This document shows, piece by piece, positions 1-7,650 of a stretch of 7,871 bases of DNA; position 1 is the stretch's first letter; each line of letters begins with the position of its first letter. Position numbers and translations under genes: made by a program. Source of the stretch: Chromatiales bacterium (GTDB taxonomy: Bacteria; Pseudomonadota; Gammaproteobacteria; UBA6429; Thiohalophilaceae). Location: contig JALXDW010000104.1 in NCBI GenBank assembly GCA_027070385.1, forward strand, positions 1 to 7,871. Direction: 5' to 3'. Under the pieces are notes generated by a model that was given only the letters and a program-made list of their open reading frames with translations, searched no databases and was not told the origin of the DNA.

Positions 1-575
1 GTATTAAAATTAGATGTATAGGTTAGATTTATTTTAATCTCTGCTTTATGGGCATTACGAAAAATGTAGTTTTCAATTTTTGAGTCTTTTTTACCAAGGG
101 TCATTCCTACTGTAATATTTTTCCCGAGCAGGATTTTTGCCAGTCTAAACTTTCGAATTAATGGCTGGTTTATGACAATAGAATAATAATTCTTTTGTGG
201 AGAGTTGCGCGTATATGTGTTGAATAGCAAATGTAGTGTTTGTTGAGGAATGAGTGTAAATAGAACCGGTTGCTTTGGTGCTGTATCCAACACCAGCTTT
301 GCGGCATCCCGACCAATGCTAATAATATATTTAATATTGTCATATGAAACAGATTCATGGGTGTTAGCATCGATGTAAACAAACTGGATGTTATTTCTAT
401 ATTGTTTTCTTAGCTTTGAAACAATTGCATCGATTGTTTTTTTATGAAGTGCTGAATTTTTTTTGAAAACGATAGCTGTTTTGAAAAAAATATCAGCCGA
501 TTGAACTGAAGATGTATATACAAGCAGTGCTGTTATTAAAATAAAAGTATTAAAAAATATCCTTGTCTTTTTCAT
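1..575 (-). CDS. Periplasmic ABC_sub_bind-like (COG2984-type) protein, 3' end beyond window
   Basis: An open frame starts at the ATG at 573-575 and runs off the left edge after 191 codons without a stop. The N-terminus (MKKTRIFF, then a hydrophobic stretch to about residue 20, with cleavage near residues 26-27, SVQSA) is a Sec signal peptide. The mature part has the layout of the uncharacterised ABC substrate-binding family PF04392/COG2984: a first beta strand (TAIVF, 33-37), a helix, IISIGRDAAKLVL (84-96), QPVLFTLIP (102-110), then NQPLIRKFRLAKILL (136-150) and VGMTLG (156-161), matching that family's 'DQP..R...I..L......VG...G' region. The gene lies 15 bases downstream of the TonB-dependent receptor and is probably co-transcribed with it; the only ribosome-site-like sequence is a weak GCGGGC. 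Full-length members are about 300 residues, or longer when fused to signalling domains, so it cannot be said whether this is a free binding protein or the sensor part of a kinase. The family call comes from memory of its sequence pattern, not from a search. Confidence 0.72.
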   Translation of the reverse strand, partial: MKKTRIFFNTFILITALLVYTSSVQSADIFFKTAIVFKKNSALHKKTIDAIVSKLRKQYRNNIQFVYIDANTHESVSYDNIKYIISIGRDAAKLVLDTAPKQPVLFTLIPQQTLHLLFNTYTRNSPQKNYYSIVINQPLIRKFRLAKILLGKNITVGMTLGKKDSKIENYIFRNAHKAEIKINLTYTSNFN

Positions 576-590
576 AATGCCCGCATACGT

Positions 591-2618
591 CTAGTATTTT
601 AGTGAGAGCCTCAGAAAAAAGCGACGAGCAAACAGATTATTTACATTGTATTCATTGTATGGTTCATTAAGGAGATTTTGTATCAGAAACTCAACCTTTA
701 TGTCATTTCCGGCTGTTTTAAAGTGTGATGACAGGTTTGCATCAAGGCGCTTGTAGCCAGGTAATGTATCACCCAATGTTCTCCATTTACTTCCTCCCGT
801 TTTACTATAAGTCAGGCCAAGGTCGATATGGCTAGTGATATCCGTACCAATCATTATTCCATATCCTTCTTCCGGCATCGCATCTGAAAAGTCTTCAAAC
901 GAAGTAGCATTCAGGTTATTTGCTATGAGTCCTCTGGATTTGGTCCTTGAATATTGAGCGGTAATAAATTTCTTATCATCATGCTTGTATTTTATCTGTA
1001 ACTCGTATCCTTCAACATAGTAATTTCCGCCATTGATATTTACTTTTGCTCCGTTTTTAGCATCGTCCTGATAACTTGAATCATTTATAACGGCACGAAA
1101 ATCATCATATTCATCTCTGAACAGTCTCCAGTCCAGTGAGAGTCTGGATTCTGGTAGATTTAGCATATGTGCAAATTCATATGTTGTAACAATTTCAGGC
1201 GTAGTATAGCCCTGATTATCCAGTATGGTATTAAATATTTGGCCATCATCAACATAGCGCATCACCAGTTGCACGCCAGCAGAATAAACCGTGCGAGCAC
1301 GGTATGAGCGTGCAGCACCCAATCGAAAGCTATTAAAACGGTTATAATGGTAATTGATTGATAGTTTTCTTGATATTTCCTCATCACGATCTTCAATTTT
1401 TTCAACCATAAGGCCGGCCGTCATTACAAGATCCGGGTCAATTCGCCATTCAGCATTACTGAATATTTGTTTATTCAGGCCACTGACTTTACCTTTGTCA
1501 CCAAAAAGATAACGACTTTTTATTGTGTCATATATAAGTCCCGCACCAATGACAAAGCGCAGTTCTTCATAATGAGCGATGCGCTGTATTTCTAATCCAT
1601 AACGGTCGGATTTGGCTGTGTAGGAACCATAGGAGATCTGTTGATCTGCATGACCATTAAAAACAGTAGGCACTGTAGCTGGTGATATGTTATAGAGTTC
1701 GGAAAGCAGACCTAGTTTATATTCATCATCATAGTCAACTGCATAGTGATAGGCTTTTAATTCAATGTTGTCTGATGATGTATAATGATGTTTCCAGTTT
1801 ATGTATTGATGATTGCTTTCCATATCTCGGGTTCTTTGTCCGTTTCCGATACCGTTTATATCTTTATAGCCGCTATTAAAACTAATGAGAGTATCGAGTT
1901 CATCCTTTAGTGTGGTTGAGAAGCTTCCTTTATATCTGAATTTTGTATTTTTACTGCTATCATGAACGTTATCAAAACCATTATTTTGTTTTTTGCTAAA
2001 GGTAAACGTATGGTAGGAATTTTTAGAGTTAAATCCATATTTGATTAAACCTCTTCTTGTGTTTTGTGTGCCGGTTGTTAGTTGTGAGAATAGTCCTTTT
2101 TCTTCAAAAGGTTTACGAGTTATAATATTGATTACTCCATCGAATGCATTAGTACCGTAAACGGCTGCACTTGTACCTCGCATGATTTCAATAGAATCAA
2201 TATCACTGAGTTCAACGGGCAAGGATAACCAGTCAACAAAATTCAAGACAGGGGACTGAACAGGAAGGCCATCAATTAAAACTTGCAGTTTGCGGCCCCA
2301 GTGATCACTGCTGCCATGACCAAAAACAGAGTAAAACCCACCATCATTTATGACTACCCGGAATCCTGGAACCATGCGAAATAAATCGGGTATTTCCGTT
2401 GCGCCACTCGCATCGATCATTTCCCGGGTAATAATTGTGACGGATACGGGTAGATCACGTGGCGATTGCGCTAATCTAGTAGCAGATGTAATGGAAAAAT
2501 CTGCAAAAAAATCCTGCTCTGATTCCAGAACAGTCAGGTCAGTCGCCAGTGTTTTGTTTGAAAGGAGTAGAAAAGAAACCAGTAAAAGAGTTTTTTTAAC
2601 AAGTTTAATACAGGGCAT
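591..2618 (-). CDS. TonB-dependent outer-membrane receptor
   Basis: A 675-residue TonB-dependent receptor, which would import a ligand across the outer membrane using TonB-ExbBD energy. From the ATG at 2616-2618 the signal peptide is residues 1-25 (MPCIKLVKK, then a leucine-rich core, ending TLA). The plug domain spans about residues 43-170, with the typical PVSVTIITREMID (57-69), LFRMVPGF (79-86), VLIDGLPV (113-120), IDSIEIMRG (140-148) and VYGTNAFDGVINIITRKP (153-170). The rest is alternating beta-barrel sequence ending in RRFFLRLSLKY, with the C-terminal aromatic residue used for outer-membrane assembly. A TonB box is not clear; DLTVLES near the mature N-terminus is the only candidate. The frame stays open back to a TTG at 2634-2636, giving six more residues. 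The ATG is preferred because GGGAAAG lies five bases before it and it directly opens a normal signal peptide. Starting 21 bases after the response regulator and followed 15 bases later by a binding protein, it is the middle gene of a likely operon. The ligand cannot be read from sequence. Confidence 0.93.
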   Translation of the reverse strand: MPCIKLVKKTLLLVSFLLLSNKTLATDLTVLESEQDFFADFSITSATRLAQSPRDLPVSVTIITREMIDASGATEIPDLFRMVPGFRVVINDGGFYSVFGHGSSDHWGRKLQVLIDGLPVQSPVLNFVDWLSLPVELSDIDSIEIMRGTSAAVYGTNAFDGVINIITRKPFEEKGLFSQLTTGTQNTRRGLIKYGFNSKNSYHTFTFSKKQNNGFDNVHDSSKNTKFRYKGSFSTTLKDELDTLISFNSGYKDINGIGNGQRTRDMESNHQYINWKHHYTSSDNIELKAYHYAVDYDDEYKLGLLSELYNISPATVPTVFNGHADQQISYGSYTAKSDRYGLEIQRIAHYEELRFVIGAGLIYDTIKSRYLFGDKGKVSGLNKQIFSNAEWRIDPDLVMTAGLMVEKIEDRDEEISRKLSINYHYNRFNSFRLGAARSYRARTVYSAGVQLVMRYVDDGQIFNTILDNQGYTTPEIVTTYEFAHMLNLPESRLSLDWRLFRDEYDDFRAVINDSSYQDDAKNGAKVNINGGNYYVEGYELQIKYKHDDKKFITAQYSRTKSRGLIANNLNATSFEDFSDAMPEEGYGIMIGTDITSHIDLGLTYSKTGGSKWRTLGDTLPGYKRLDANLSSHFKTAGNDIKVEFLIQNLLNEPYNEYNVNNLFARRFFLRLSLKY

Positions 2619-2623
2619 AACGA

Positions 2624-2630
2624 CTTTCCC
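2624..2630 (-). promoter_or_regulatory. Candidate ribosome binding site selecting the receptor's ATG start
   Basis: On the minus strand GGGAAAG lies five bases before the ATG at 2616-2618. The competing in-frame TTG at 2634-2636 sits upstream of this site, which would then be inside the coding sequence. The match to the Shine-Dalgarno consensus is only partial, so it favours the ATG without proving it. Confidence 0.45.
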
Positions 2631-2639
2631 GTGCAATCT

Positions 2640-3308
2640 CTACAGACCTTTGATAATGCCGGCAGTATGAGCCATCACGACAGCTTCAGTTCTGTTTTCA
2701 GCATTAAAAAGCCGGAGAATTGCAGTAACATGAATTTTAATGGTGTGTTCGGATAAGGATAATGCTCTGGCTATTTCCTTGTTTGCCAGACCTTTTGCCA
2801 TTAACTCAAGTACTTCTTTTTGTCTTTTGGTTAGTTTTAATGATGCATCTAGAGTTTCATCGATCAAAGATACTGTATCTGTATTTTTCTGGTGAGGTGT
2901 TTTATTGTCTTGATATTGAAGAATATTAACAGGAAGGTACACACCGCCACTGCATACCAGGTTGATAGCATTGATCATAATTTCTGTTGTTGCCGATTTC
3001 GGTATAAAGCCAGCTGCACCACAGTCAATGGCTTTTCTCATGTTTTCGGGTTCTTCAGCACTGGAGATAACGATCACTGGTATTGTTTTATATGTTTTGC
3101 AAATGGTTTCAAGCAGGGCAAAACCGTTTGCGCCAGGCATGAATAAATCAAGTAAAATGAGGTCAATTTTATTGATTTGTTCCAGAAGTGATAATACTGA
3201 ATCACGATCCTGGGCATGGTGAATAACAGTATTTGGTTTGACCGATTTTAATGTTCTCTCCAGCCCCTCTCGTATTAATGAGTGGTCATCTGCTACTACA
3301 ATGTTCAT
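2640..3308 (-). CDS. Response regulator, NarL/FixJ (LuxR-type) family
   Basis: A complete 222-residue two-component response regulator of usual length for the family. The receiver domain (about 1-120) has acidic residues D7 and D8, phospho-acceptor D54 in LILLDLFMPG, the S82/S83 switch position in VIVISSAEEP and conserved K104 in GFIPKSA. After a linker (about 125-157) comes a LuxR/GerE helix-turn-helix: LTKRQKEVLELMAKGLANKEIA (159-180) and LSLSEHTIKIHV (183-194). All catalytic and switch positions are present, so phosphorylation-controlled DNA binding is expected. The start at 3308 is supported by GAGAG (plus-strand 3318-3322) nine bases upstream. It is first in a likely operon with the TonB-dependent receptor. 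No histidine kinase lies in the window, so the partner must be encoded outside it, possibly as part of or after the left-edge gene. Its targets are unknown; its own operon and the divergent barrel gene are the natural candidates. Confidence 0.95.
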   Translation of the reverse strand: MNIVVADDHSLIREGLERTLKSVKPNTVIHHAQDRDSVLSLLEQINKIDLILLDLFMPGANGFALLETICKTYKTIPVIVISSAEEPENMRKAIDCGAAGFIPKSATTEIMINAINLVCSGGVYLPVNILQYQDNKTPHQKNTDTVSLIDETLDASLKLTKRQKEVLELMAKGLANKEIARALSLSEHTIKIHVTAILRLFNAENRTEAVVMAHTAGIIKGL

Positions 3309-3494
3309 TTTTAAAATCTCTCAAGTCCTGGTGGCTTTTATTGTATAACTGTTAGAATTATTGTTGCCAGGCAAGTTACTAAAAAAAGATTATTTTTGCA
3401 GTACATTTTACCCTAACAATACCGGAGTGGGATATTTTATTTTCATGATATAGCTGCAAATTACTGTTGTAATTAAACAGAATGAGTTCCGATC
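3309..3494 (-). promoter_or_regulatory. Leader/promoter region of the regulator-receptor operon
   Basis: A 186-base AT-rich gap separates the upstream small gene from the response regulator, both on the minus strand. It is long enough for its own promoter and contains the regulator's ribosome site (GAGAG at 3318-3322) and an 11-base palindrome (3364-3374). I could not find a -35/-10 pair with both good matches and correct spacing: TATACA is present on the minus strand, but the nearest TTGCCT lies 21 bases before it. The promoter is inferred from position, not from a recognised motif. Confidence 0.4.
3364..3374. promoter_or_regulatory. Short palindrome TTGCCAGGCAA, possible operator
   Basis: TTGCC-A-GGCAA is a perfect inverted repeat with five-base arms and a one-base centre, 56 bases upstream of the response-regulator start. 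The centre is too short to form an RNA hairpin, so if functional it would be a protein-binding site on DNA. Arms this short occur often by chance. Confidence 0.2.
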
Positions 3495-3989
3495 TCATGG
3501 TAAAATGGCCTGTTTCCATGACGACGATGATGCCGGGCCGGCCAGTATAATTTTTTTTATTTTTATCTTATGGCTACCGGTCTGTTTTTTTCCATTATAG
3601 TTGGCGTGTATGACAGTTGTCAGGGTGGATTTTCCTTTGGGGGATTTTATATAACGCCATTGCCCCAGCCCATTTGAGATAACTTCCAGTGTATGTACTC
3701 TCCAGTGCTTTGCCAGGATAGTGCCATTAAACAGGCTGAATTGGCATACTGGTTTTCTCTGACGGCTACTATTTTCCTTTATCTTTACAGTCAGGATATT
3801 ATTTTCAATCATGCAAGATGCATCATTGGTTAAGGGTTTACTAACCAGAGAGTACCCTTTGGTTAACATCCAGTTGAAAAATTTGTCACCTGAAATCGAA
3901 TAAACCTTTTTTGATGAGCATTGTGCTACTGAATAAATTAAAAAAATAATCAATATCAGAAAAACACGTTTGAGAAAAAAAAAGTTCAT
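3495..3989 (-). CDS. Small exported basic protein of unknown function
   Basis: A 164-residue open frame that I do not recognise. The N-terminus (MNFFFLKR followed by a run of I, L and F to about residue 18) is a Sec signal peptide, with likely cleavage after SVA at residue 22. VAQC does not fit a lipobox, because glutamine precedes the cysteine, so it is not an obvious lipoprotein. The mature chain keeps cysteines at 24, 59 and 82 and is lysine-rich, especially near the end (KIKIKK), so it should be positively charged. No transmembrane segment follows the signal peptide. No good ribosome site precedes the ATG at 3987-3989. Codons 3-5 are nine consecutive T bases, a possible slippage site. It shares a strand with the regulator operon but is 186 bases upstream, so it is probably a separate unit. 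Intact length, signal peptide and lack of a competing frame support it being real. Confidence 0.65.
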   Translation of the reverse strand: MNFFFLKRVFLILIIFLIYSVAQCSSKKVYSISGDKFFNWMLTKGYSLVSKPLTNDASCMIENNILTVKIKENSSRQRKPVCQFSLFNGTILAKHWRVHTLEVISNGLGQWRYIKSPKGKSTLTTVIHANYNGKKQTGSHKIKIKKIILAGPASSSSWKQAILP

Positions 3990-4227
3990 GGTTTAGGGTA
4001 TTTGCACAAGGTTAATTAAGTTCATATTACTGAATAAAACCGGTATTACTGCAGTATTGGTTTCTTTCATTTCCATACCAGGAGCAGGTATTTGGGCTAC
4101 AAAATTATAGTCTCTTGGAAATCAGTATAGTTTAAAAAAAGTATTGGAAATATACCTTATTTAAGGGATAGGGATGTTGGCTATTAGTGATTAAAATTCT
4201 GCCAGAATTCGTGTTTGGGTAGGAATT
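3990..4227. promoter_or_regulatory. Divergent intergenic region between the small exported protein and the barrel gene
   Basis: These 238 bases separate two divergently oriented genes and must hold both promoters. The content is AT-rich with several short inverted repeats: TACTGCAGTA (4047-4056), CCTTA-TT-TAAGG (4155-4166) and the longer 15-base palindrome at 4195-4209. No -35/-10 pair with correct spacing stood out in either direction, and no RNA gene or additional open frame is apparent. Confidence 0.45.
4195..4209. promoter_or_regulatory. 15-base palindrome upstream of the barrel gene, candidate operator
   Basis: AATTCTG-C-CAGAATT is a perfect inverted repeat with seven-base arms around one base, ending 18 bases before the barrel gene's ATG. 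The form is typical of sites for dimeric regulators. In transcript form it could only make a weak five-pair stem around UGCCA. The position, close to the ribosome site, would suit repression. Which protein binds, if any, is unknown. Confidence 0.35.
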
Positions 4228-6333
4228 ATGTTTAAAAAAAATAAAATACTTTCCACCAGAATAGCCTGTATGATATTTATACTGTCAGGAGGGTATTCGG
4301 GATTAAGCTATGCAGTAACAGTAACGAGTACTAATCTTGCTGACAACACCTGGTTATCACCGACAGACAGCATTAACGTTACGTTACAATATGATAATGA
4401 GCGTTCAGATGCCGATATTCGTTTTTTTATTGGTAAACAGGATGTTTCGACACTTTTTAAAAAGAAAACACCCCTGAAATATGAATATAATTCATCCATC
4501 ATTCCTTTGCCGGTTGGGAAATCACATTTGATTCTTTATCAGATAGAGAATAATCAATGGAATGAAATAGCTAAATACCCCTTGCAGGTAAAAACATTTT
4601 TAGGCTTCAAGCAATCTGAAATTACCCCAACAGTCAATGTCAATATCAAGGCAGAGATTGATAATGGCTACAATGGCGATGCGGTTGCTCCTCCTGCTGA
4701 TCAGCAAAAACAGAAGGAAATGACAACGAATATTGCATTTTCATCTAATGCTTCAAATGATGAACTTCAGTTACAAACAAATTTTAATTTTATTGGTGTC
4801 AGTAAATATGAACAGGCATTGCGATTTAATGAAAAAGGATTTGATGCCAGCAAGCTGGATTTAAGTGATTATCTTGTTCAGCTAACTGATGGAAATCAGA
4901 ATATCACTCTGGGGCATATTAATTTTGGCCAAAACAGATTTCTTATTAGCGGTTTTAATAGTCGTGGTGTTATGTACAGTAACAAGTATCTTGAACAAAA
5001 TGCGCTGGATTTTTCAATTGCGGCTATGAATGGTTCGAGCATTGTTGGTTATGAAAATATTACCGGCTTAACCGGGGATTCAAATCATCGGGTGACAGCC
5101 GCGAGTTTTGGCTATGAGTTTATTAAAAGCAGACCGGGTGCGTTGCGTGCCGAGATGACCTATATGGATGCCTCAGTTTTACCAGTGGTAAATTTTGACA
5201 CCGGAGAAATCCCGGATGCTGAAAAAAGCAGTGGTTATGGTATACATGTATCCGGGGCAACTGAATCGGGGGCATTGAGAGGGTTAATAACCTATGCTTC
5301 CAGTAAATATACTAACCCGAGTGATCCTTTTTTATTTCAGAATGATGATGTTGTTGCAGTAAAAGAACAGACTGACAGTGCCCGGTATGCAGAAATTAAC
5401 TATGAAATATTCCGCAGCGAAGCAGATGAACAGGGAAATAGTTATAGTATTACCGCGACGTTAAGTCATGAACGTGTTGATCCCTTATATAAAAGCCTGG
5501 CAGCTTTTGCCAGTGCGGATACGCAAACCAATACGGCTGCATTATCTGTTCAGTTGGGACAGATAGGTATACAAATAAGTAATATCAATAATGAGGATAA
5601 TATTGATAATCTGGCGACAATACTGAAAACAAAAACGGATACAACCGACTTCAGTGTATCACTTCCGTTTAAGCAAATATTTGCTGATAAAGGGGTTGAG
5701 AATAACTGGATACCATCTCTCGATATTCAGATTAATCAGGTTCATCAATACGGTGCCAACTTTCCGACAACCTTTGATCCTGCAACGCACATTCCTGATC
5801 AGTTAAATCGTTCACGTAGTTTTCGATTTGGCTGGAATACTGAAAAATTTAATTTTGGTTATACCCGTTCTGTTTCAGAACAGGATAATCGACAGGCTGG
5901 ACGTAGCAACGCTGATTTCAGAAATAAAACAAATTCATTTGAAGCAGGCTATCGCTTTAGTGACACTCTGAATGTGAATCTCGGTTTAGCCAAAGTAGAA
6001 GCATATGATACGGAAAACAATTTAACCACATTTGATGATAATTATTCGGTGGGCTTTAATTGGGGAATAACAGATAAAATAAACCTGACAACAAATTATA
6101 CTGAAGCGGCAACAAAGGATTCACTTAATAATGCAACCACTGACAGTTATACAGGAAATATCCAATTAAGTTGGCAGTTTGAAACACCCACATTGACAGG
6201 TAAAAAAATGCCAGGGCAATTATTTGTGAGTTATTTAACACAGAATAATCGAAACAAGGATAATGTTTTTTTGTCTGAAACCAATGCGCAAAGTTGGACA
6301 ATATCAACAGGCATTAATCTAAGTCTGTTTTAG
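4228..6333 (+). CDS. Outer-membrane beta-barrel protein with N-terminal Ig-like domain, unrecognised family
   Basis: A complete 701-residue envelope protein. Residues 1-29 are a signal peptide ending LSYA, and the mature chain begins VTVTST. Residues 30-122 look like a single Ig-like beta-sandwich: repeated short strands (SINVTLQY, DIRFFIGKQDVSTLF), the LPVGKSHLILY turn-and-strand (94-104) and a closing PLQV. From about residue 132 to the end the chain alternates hydrophobic and polar residues, as in amphipathic barrel strands, with polar loops rich in N, D, T and S. It ends in TGINLSLF, with the terminal phenylalanine expected for BAM-assembled barrels. There is no TonB plug and no named porin signature that I recognise. 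GGGTAGGA (4217-4224) is the likely ribosome site, close to the ATG. It is first in an apparent two-gene unit with the Ig-like protein 13 bases downstream, which suggests a joint function such as export, surface anchoring or transport. The barrel assignment is firm; the role is unknown. Confidence 0.82.
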   Translation: MFKKNKILSTRIACMIFILSGGYSGLSYAVTVTSTNLADNTWLSPTDSINVTLQYDNERSDADIRFFIGKQDVSTLFKKKTPLKYEYNSSIIPLPVGKSHLILYQIENNQWNEIAKYPLQVKTFLGFKQSEITPTVNVNIKAEIDNGYNGDAVAPPADQQKQKEMTTNIAFSSNASNDELQLQTNFNFIGVSKYEQALRFNEKGFDASKLDLSDYLVQLTDGNQNITLGHINFGQNRFLISGFNSRGVMYSNKYLEQNALDFSIAAMNGSSIVGYENITGLTGDSNHRVTAASFGYEFIKSRPGALRAEMTYMDASVLPVVNFDTGEIPDAEKSSGYGIHVSGATESGALRGLITYASSKYTNPSDPFLFQNDDVVAVKEQTDSARYAEINYEIFRSEADEQGNSYSITATLSHERVDPLYKSLAAFASADTQTNTAALSVQLGQIGIQISNINNEDNIDNLATILKTKTDTTDFSVSLPFKQIFADKGVENNWIPSLDIQINQVHQYGANFPTTFDPATHIPDQLNRSRSFRFGWNTEKFNFGYTRSVSEQDNRQAGRSNADFRNKTNSFEAGYRFSDTLNVNLGLAKVEAYDTENNLTTFDDNYSVGFNWGITDKINLTTNYTEAATKDSLNNATTDSYTGNIQLSWQFETPTLTGKKMPGQLFVSYLTQNNRNKDNVFLSETNAQSWTISTGINLSLF

Positions 6334-6346
6334 ATGGGGTTTTTCT

Positions 6347-7612
6347 ATGAAAATGTATGATAAATTTTTATTAATTTTGCTATGTCTTGTTGCTATACCT
6401 GACTCTTATGCGGTAACCGGTGTTAACCCCTCTGGTGTCAATGTAAGACATAATGGTGCAAGTACGGTATTTCTGACTTTTCAGGATCTTGATGCCAACG
6501 AAGTGGCCGCAGATGCCTTCTGGTGTGGGGAAGTAACAGCGACAGGTGTATCAGCTACTAATCCGTGTGTCAGTGGTACTGTCTTCGGGCATTTACCTGT
6601 TCGGAATAACCGTTCTCAAATTAGTACAGCAGGATCATTCAGAAACCTGACTGATATTATGACAATACCAGCCTCGGTAACACGTCGGGCATTTCAGGCA
6701 GCGATTAATGGCAGTAATTCAGATTTCTTTTATGTGCGGAAATTTACAGGTGGTGTAGGCGGAGATCGTTATGTCACTGTTACCTGCCGGATGGCGGGTG
6801 GTGGTGCACGTACACCACTTGCGTTATTGGATGTACGGGTTGGTTTTCTTGATGATAAAGGGAGTAAAGATCCGATATATTTAATCGAACGGGGTAAAAA
6901 GGCATCTGATTTTGCAGCGACTGTATTGTATAACGGCACTGGTCGTTTAAAAGGTCGTTGGGAGGTTAAACTTCCAAATGATCCGGAACCGACTACTTCG
7001 GACTTGTTAACCGAGGCAACCCTGCCGATAGAAAAACGTGGGCTGCAAAAACGTTATCTGGTAATAGGCCGGTTTGATATGTTTCTGAACCCGACTGGTA
7101 AGGTAATTATTCCAGGGCCTGATGCAAGCAAGATACCTGTGCATATTGACGGTTTGTACAAAATTTTACTTAGAATTGAAGCAACCCGTGACAAGGAAGG
7201 AAATTCAAATACCGGTGCAGGGACGGTTGTGAGTGGTGGTGTTGCAGGATTTCCCATGCCGGTATTACGCTACTATGTCGGAACGCACGAAAAATTACAG
7301 AAAGTACGCCGTGATATATCTGTCAATGATTTGCTGCTGATGTTGCCGCAGGACAATGACACTATTCAAGTCGGTCAGTCGGTTGAATTTAGCTGGGTGG
7401 GGGTGGCTGAGGCTGAATTATATCGTATTGAAATATACAACGGAGAAAAGCTTGTTGCCTCAGCAATTGTGCCTAAGGGGCAGGATAATTATATGGCACC
7501 TCCCTGGGTTAGCAAAGAAAAGAATACCCATTTGCAATGGTCTGTTATCGCTATTGACGCTAATGGTGACGAAGTTGCACGAAGCAACAGCAGAAAGCTT
7601 CTTTTTAAATAG
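6347..7612 (+). CDS. Exported protein with C-terminal Ig/Fn3-like domain, barrel partner
   Basis: A complete 421-residue exported protein that I do not recognise as a named family. The signal peptide is residues 1-22 (MKMYDKFLLILL, ending DSYA), cut before VTGV. The mature start, VTGVNPSGVNVRHNGASTVFLTF, resembles the opening strands of an IPT/TIG-like domain. The first third holds three cysteines (60, 74, 147) and a glycine-rich patch (FTGGVGGDRY, 133-142). The last 93 residues, from LLLMLPQDND at 329, read as an Fn3/Ig-like sandwich (VEFSWVGV, YRIEIYNG, LQWSVIAIDANGDEV). There is no barrel-type C-terminus and no second membrane segment, so it is periplasmic or secreted. GGGG (6336-6339) lies seven bases before the ATG, and the gap to the barrel gene is only 13 bases, so the two are almost certainly co-transcribed. 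Similar mature N-termini (VTVTS and VTGVN after SYA) add to the impression of a paired system. A surface scaffold, adhesin or periplasmic partner of the barrel would fit. Confidence 0.8.
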   Translation: MKMYDKFLLILLCLVAIPDSYAVTGVNPSGVNVRHNGASTVFLTFQDLDANEVAADAFWCGEVTATGVSATNPCVSGTVFGHLPVRNNRSQISTAGSFRNLTDIMTIPASVTRRAFQAAINGSNSDFFYVRKFTGGVGGDRYVTVTCRMAGGGARTPLALLDVRVGFLDDKGSKDPIYLIERGKKASDFAATVLYNGTGRLKGRWEVKLPNDPEPTTSDLLTEATLPIEKRGLQKRYLVIGRFDMFLNPTGKVIIPGPDASKIPVHIDGLYKILLRIEATRDKEGNSNTGAGTVVSGGVAGFPMPVLRYYVGTHEKLQKVRRDISVNDLLLMLPQDNDTIQVGQSVEFSWVGVAEAELYRIEIYNGEKLVASAIVPKGQDNYMAPPWVSKEKNTHLQWSVIAIDANGDEVARSNSRKLLFK

Positions 7613-7650
7613 TAATGAAAATGTGACATACAAACAAATACTGCAAGTAA

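Noticed and set aside
2350..2670. Plus-strand open frame of 106 codons across the start of the receptor gene
   Set aside because: It is antisense to the signal peptide and plug domain of the TonB-dependent receptor, whose motifs are unmistakable.
3482..3498. Inverted repeat ATGAG-N7-CTCAT overlapping the stop codon of the small exported protein, possible terminator
   Set aside because: The stem has only five pairs, overlaps the stop codon, and is not followed by a clean run of T on the minus strand.
3418..4047. Shared 8-mer AATACCGG / CCGGTATT upstream of both the regulator operon and the barrel operon, with the same orientation toward each
   Set aside because: Comparing two regions of about 190 and 240 bases on both strands should give about one shared 8-mer by chance, and the flanks do not align further.
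4047..4056. Palindrome TACTGCAGTA in the divergent intergenic region as an operator
   Set aside because: Ten-base palindromes are common by chance, it is not repeated elsewhere in the window, and it has no clear relation to a promoter.
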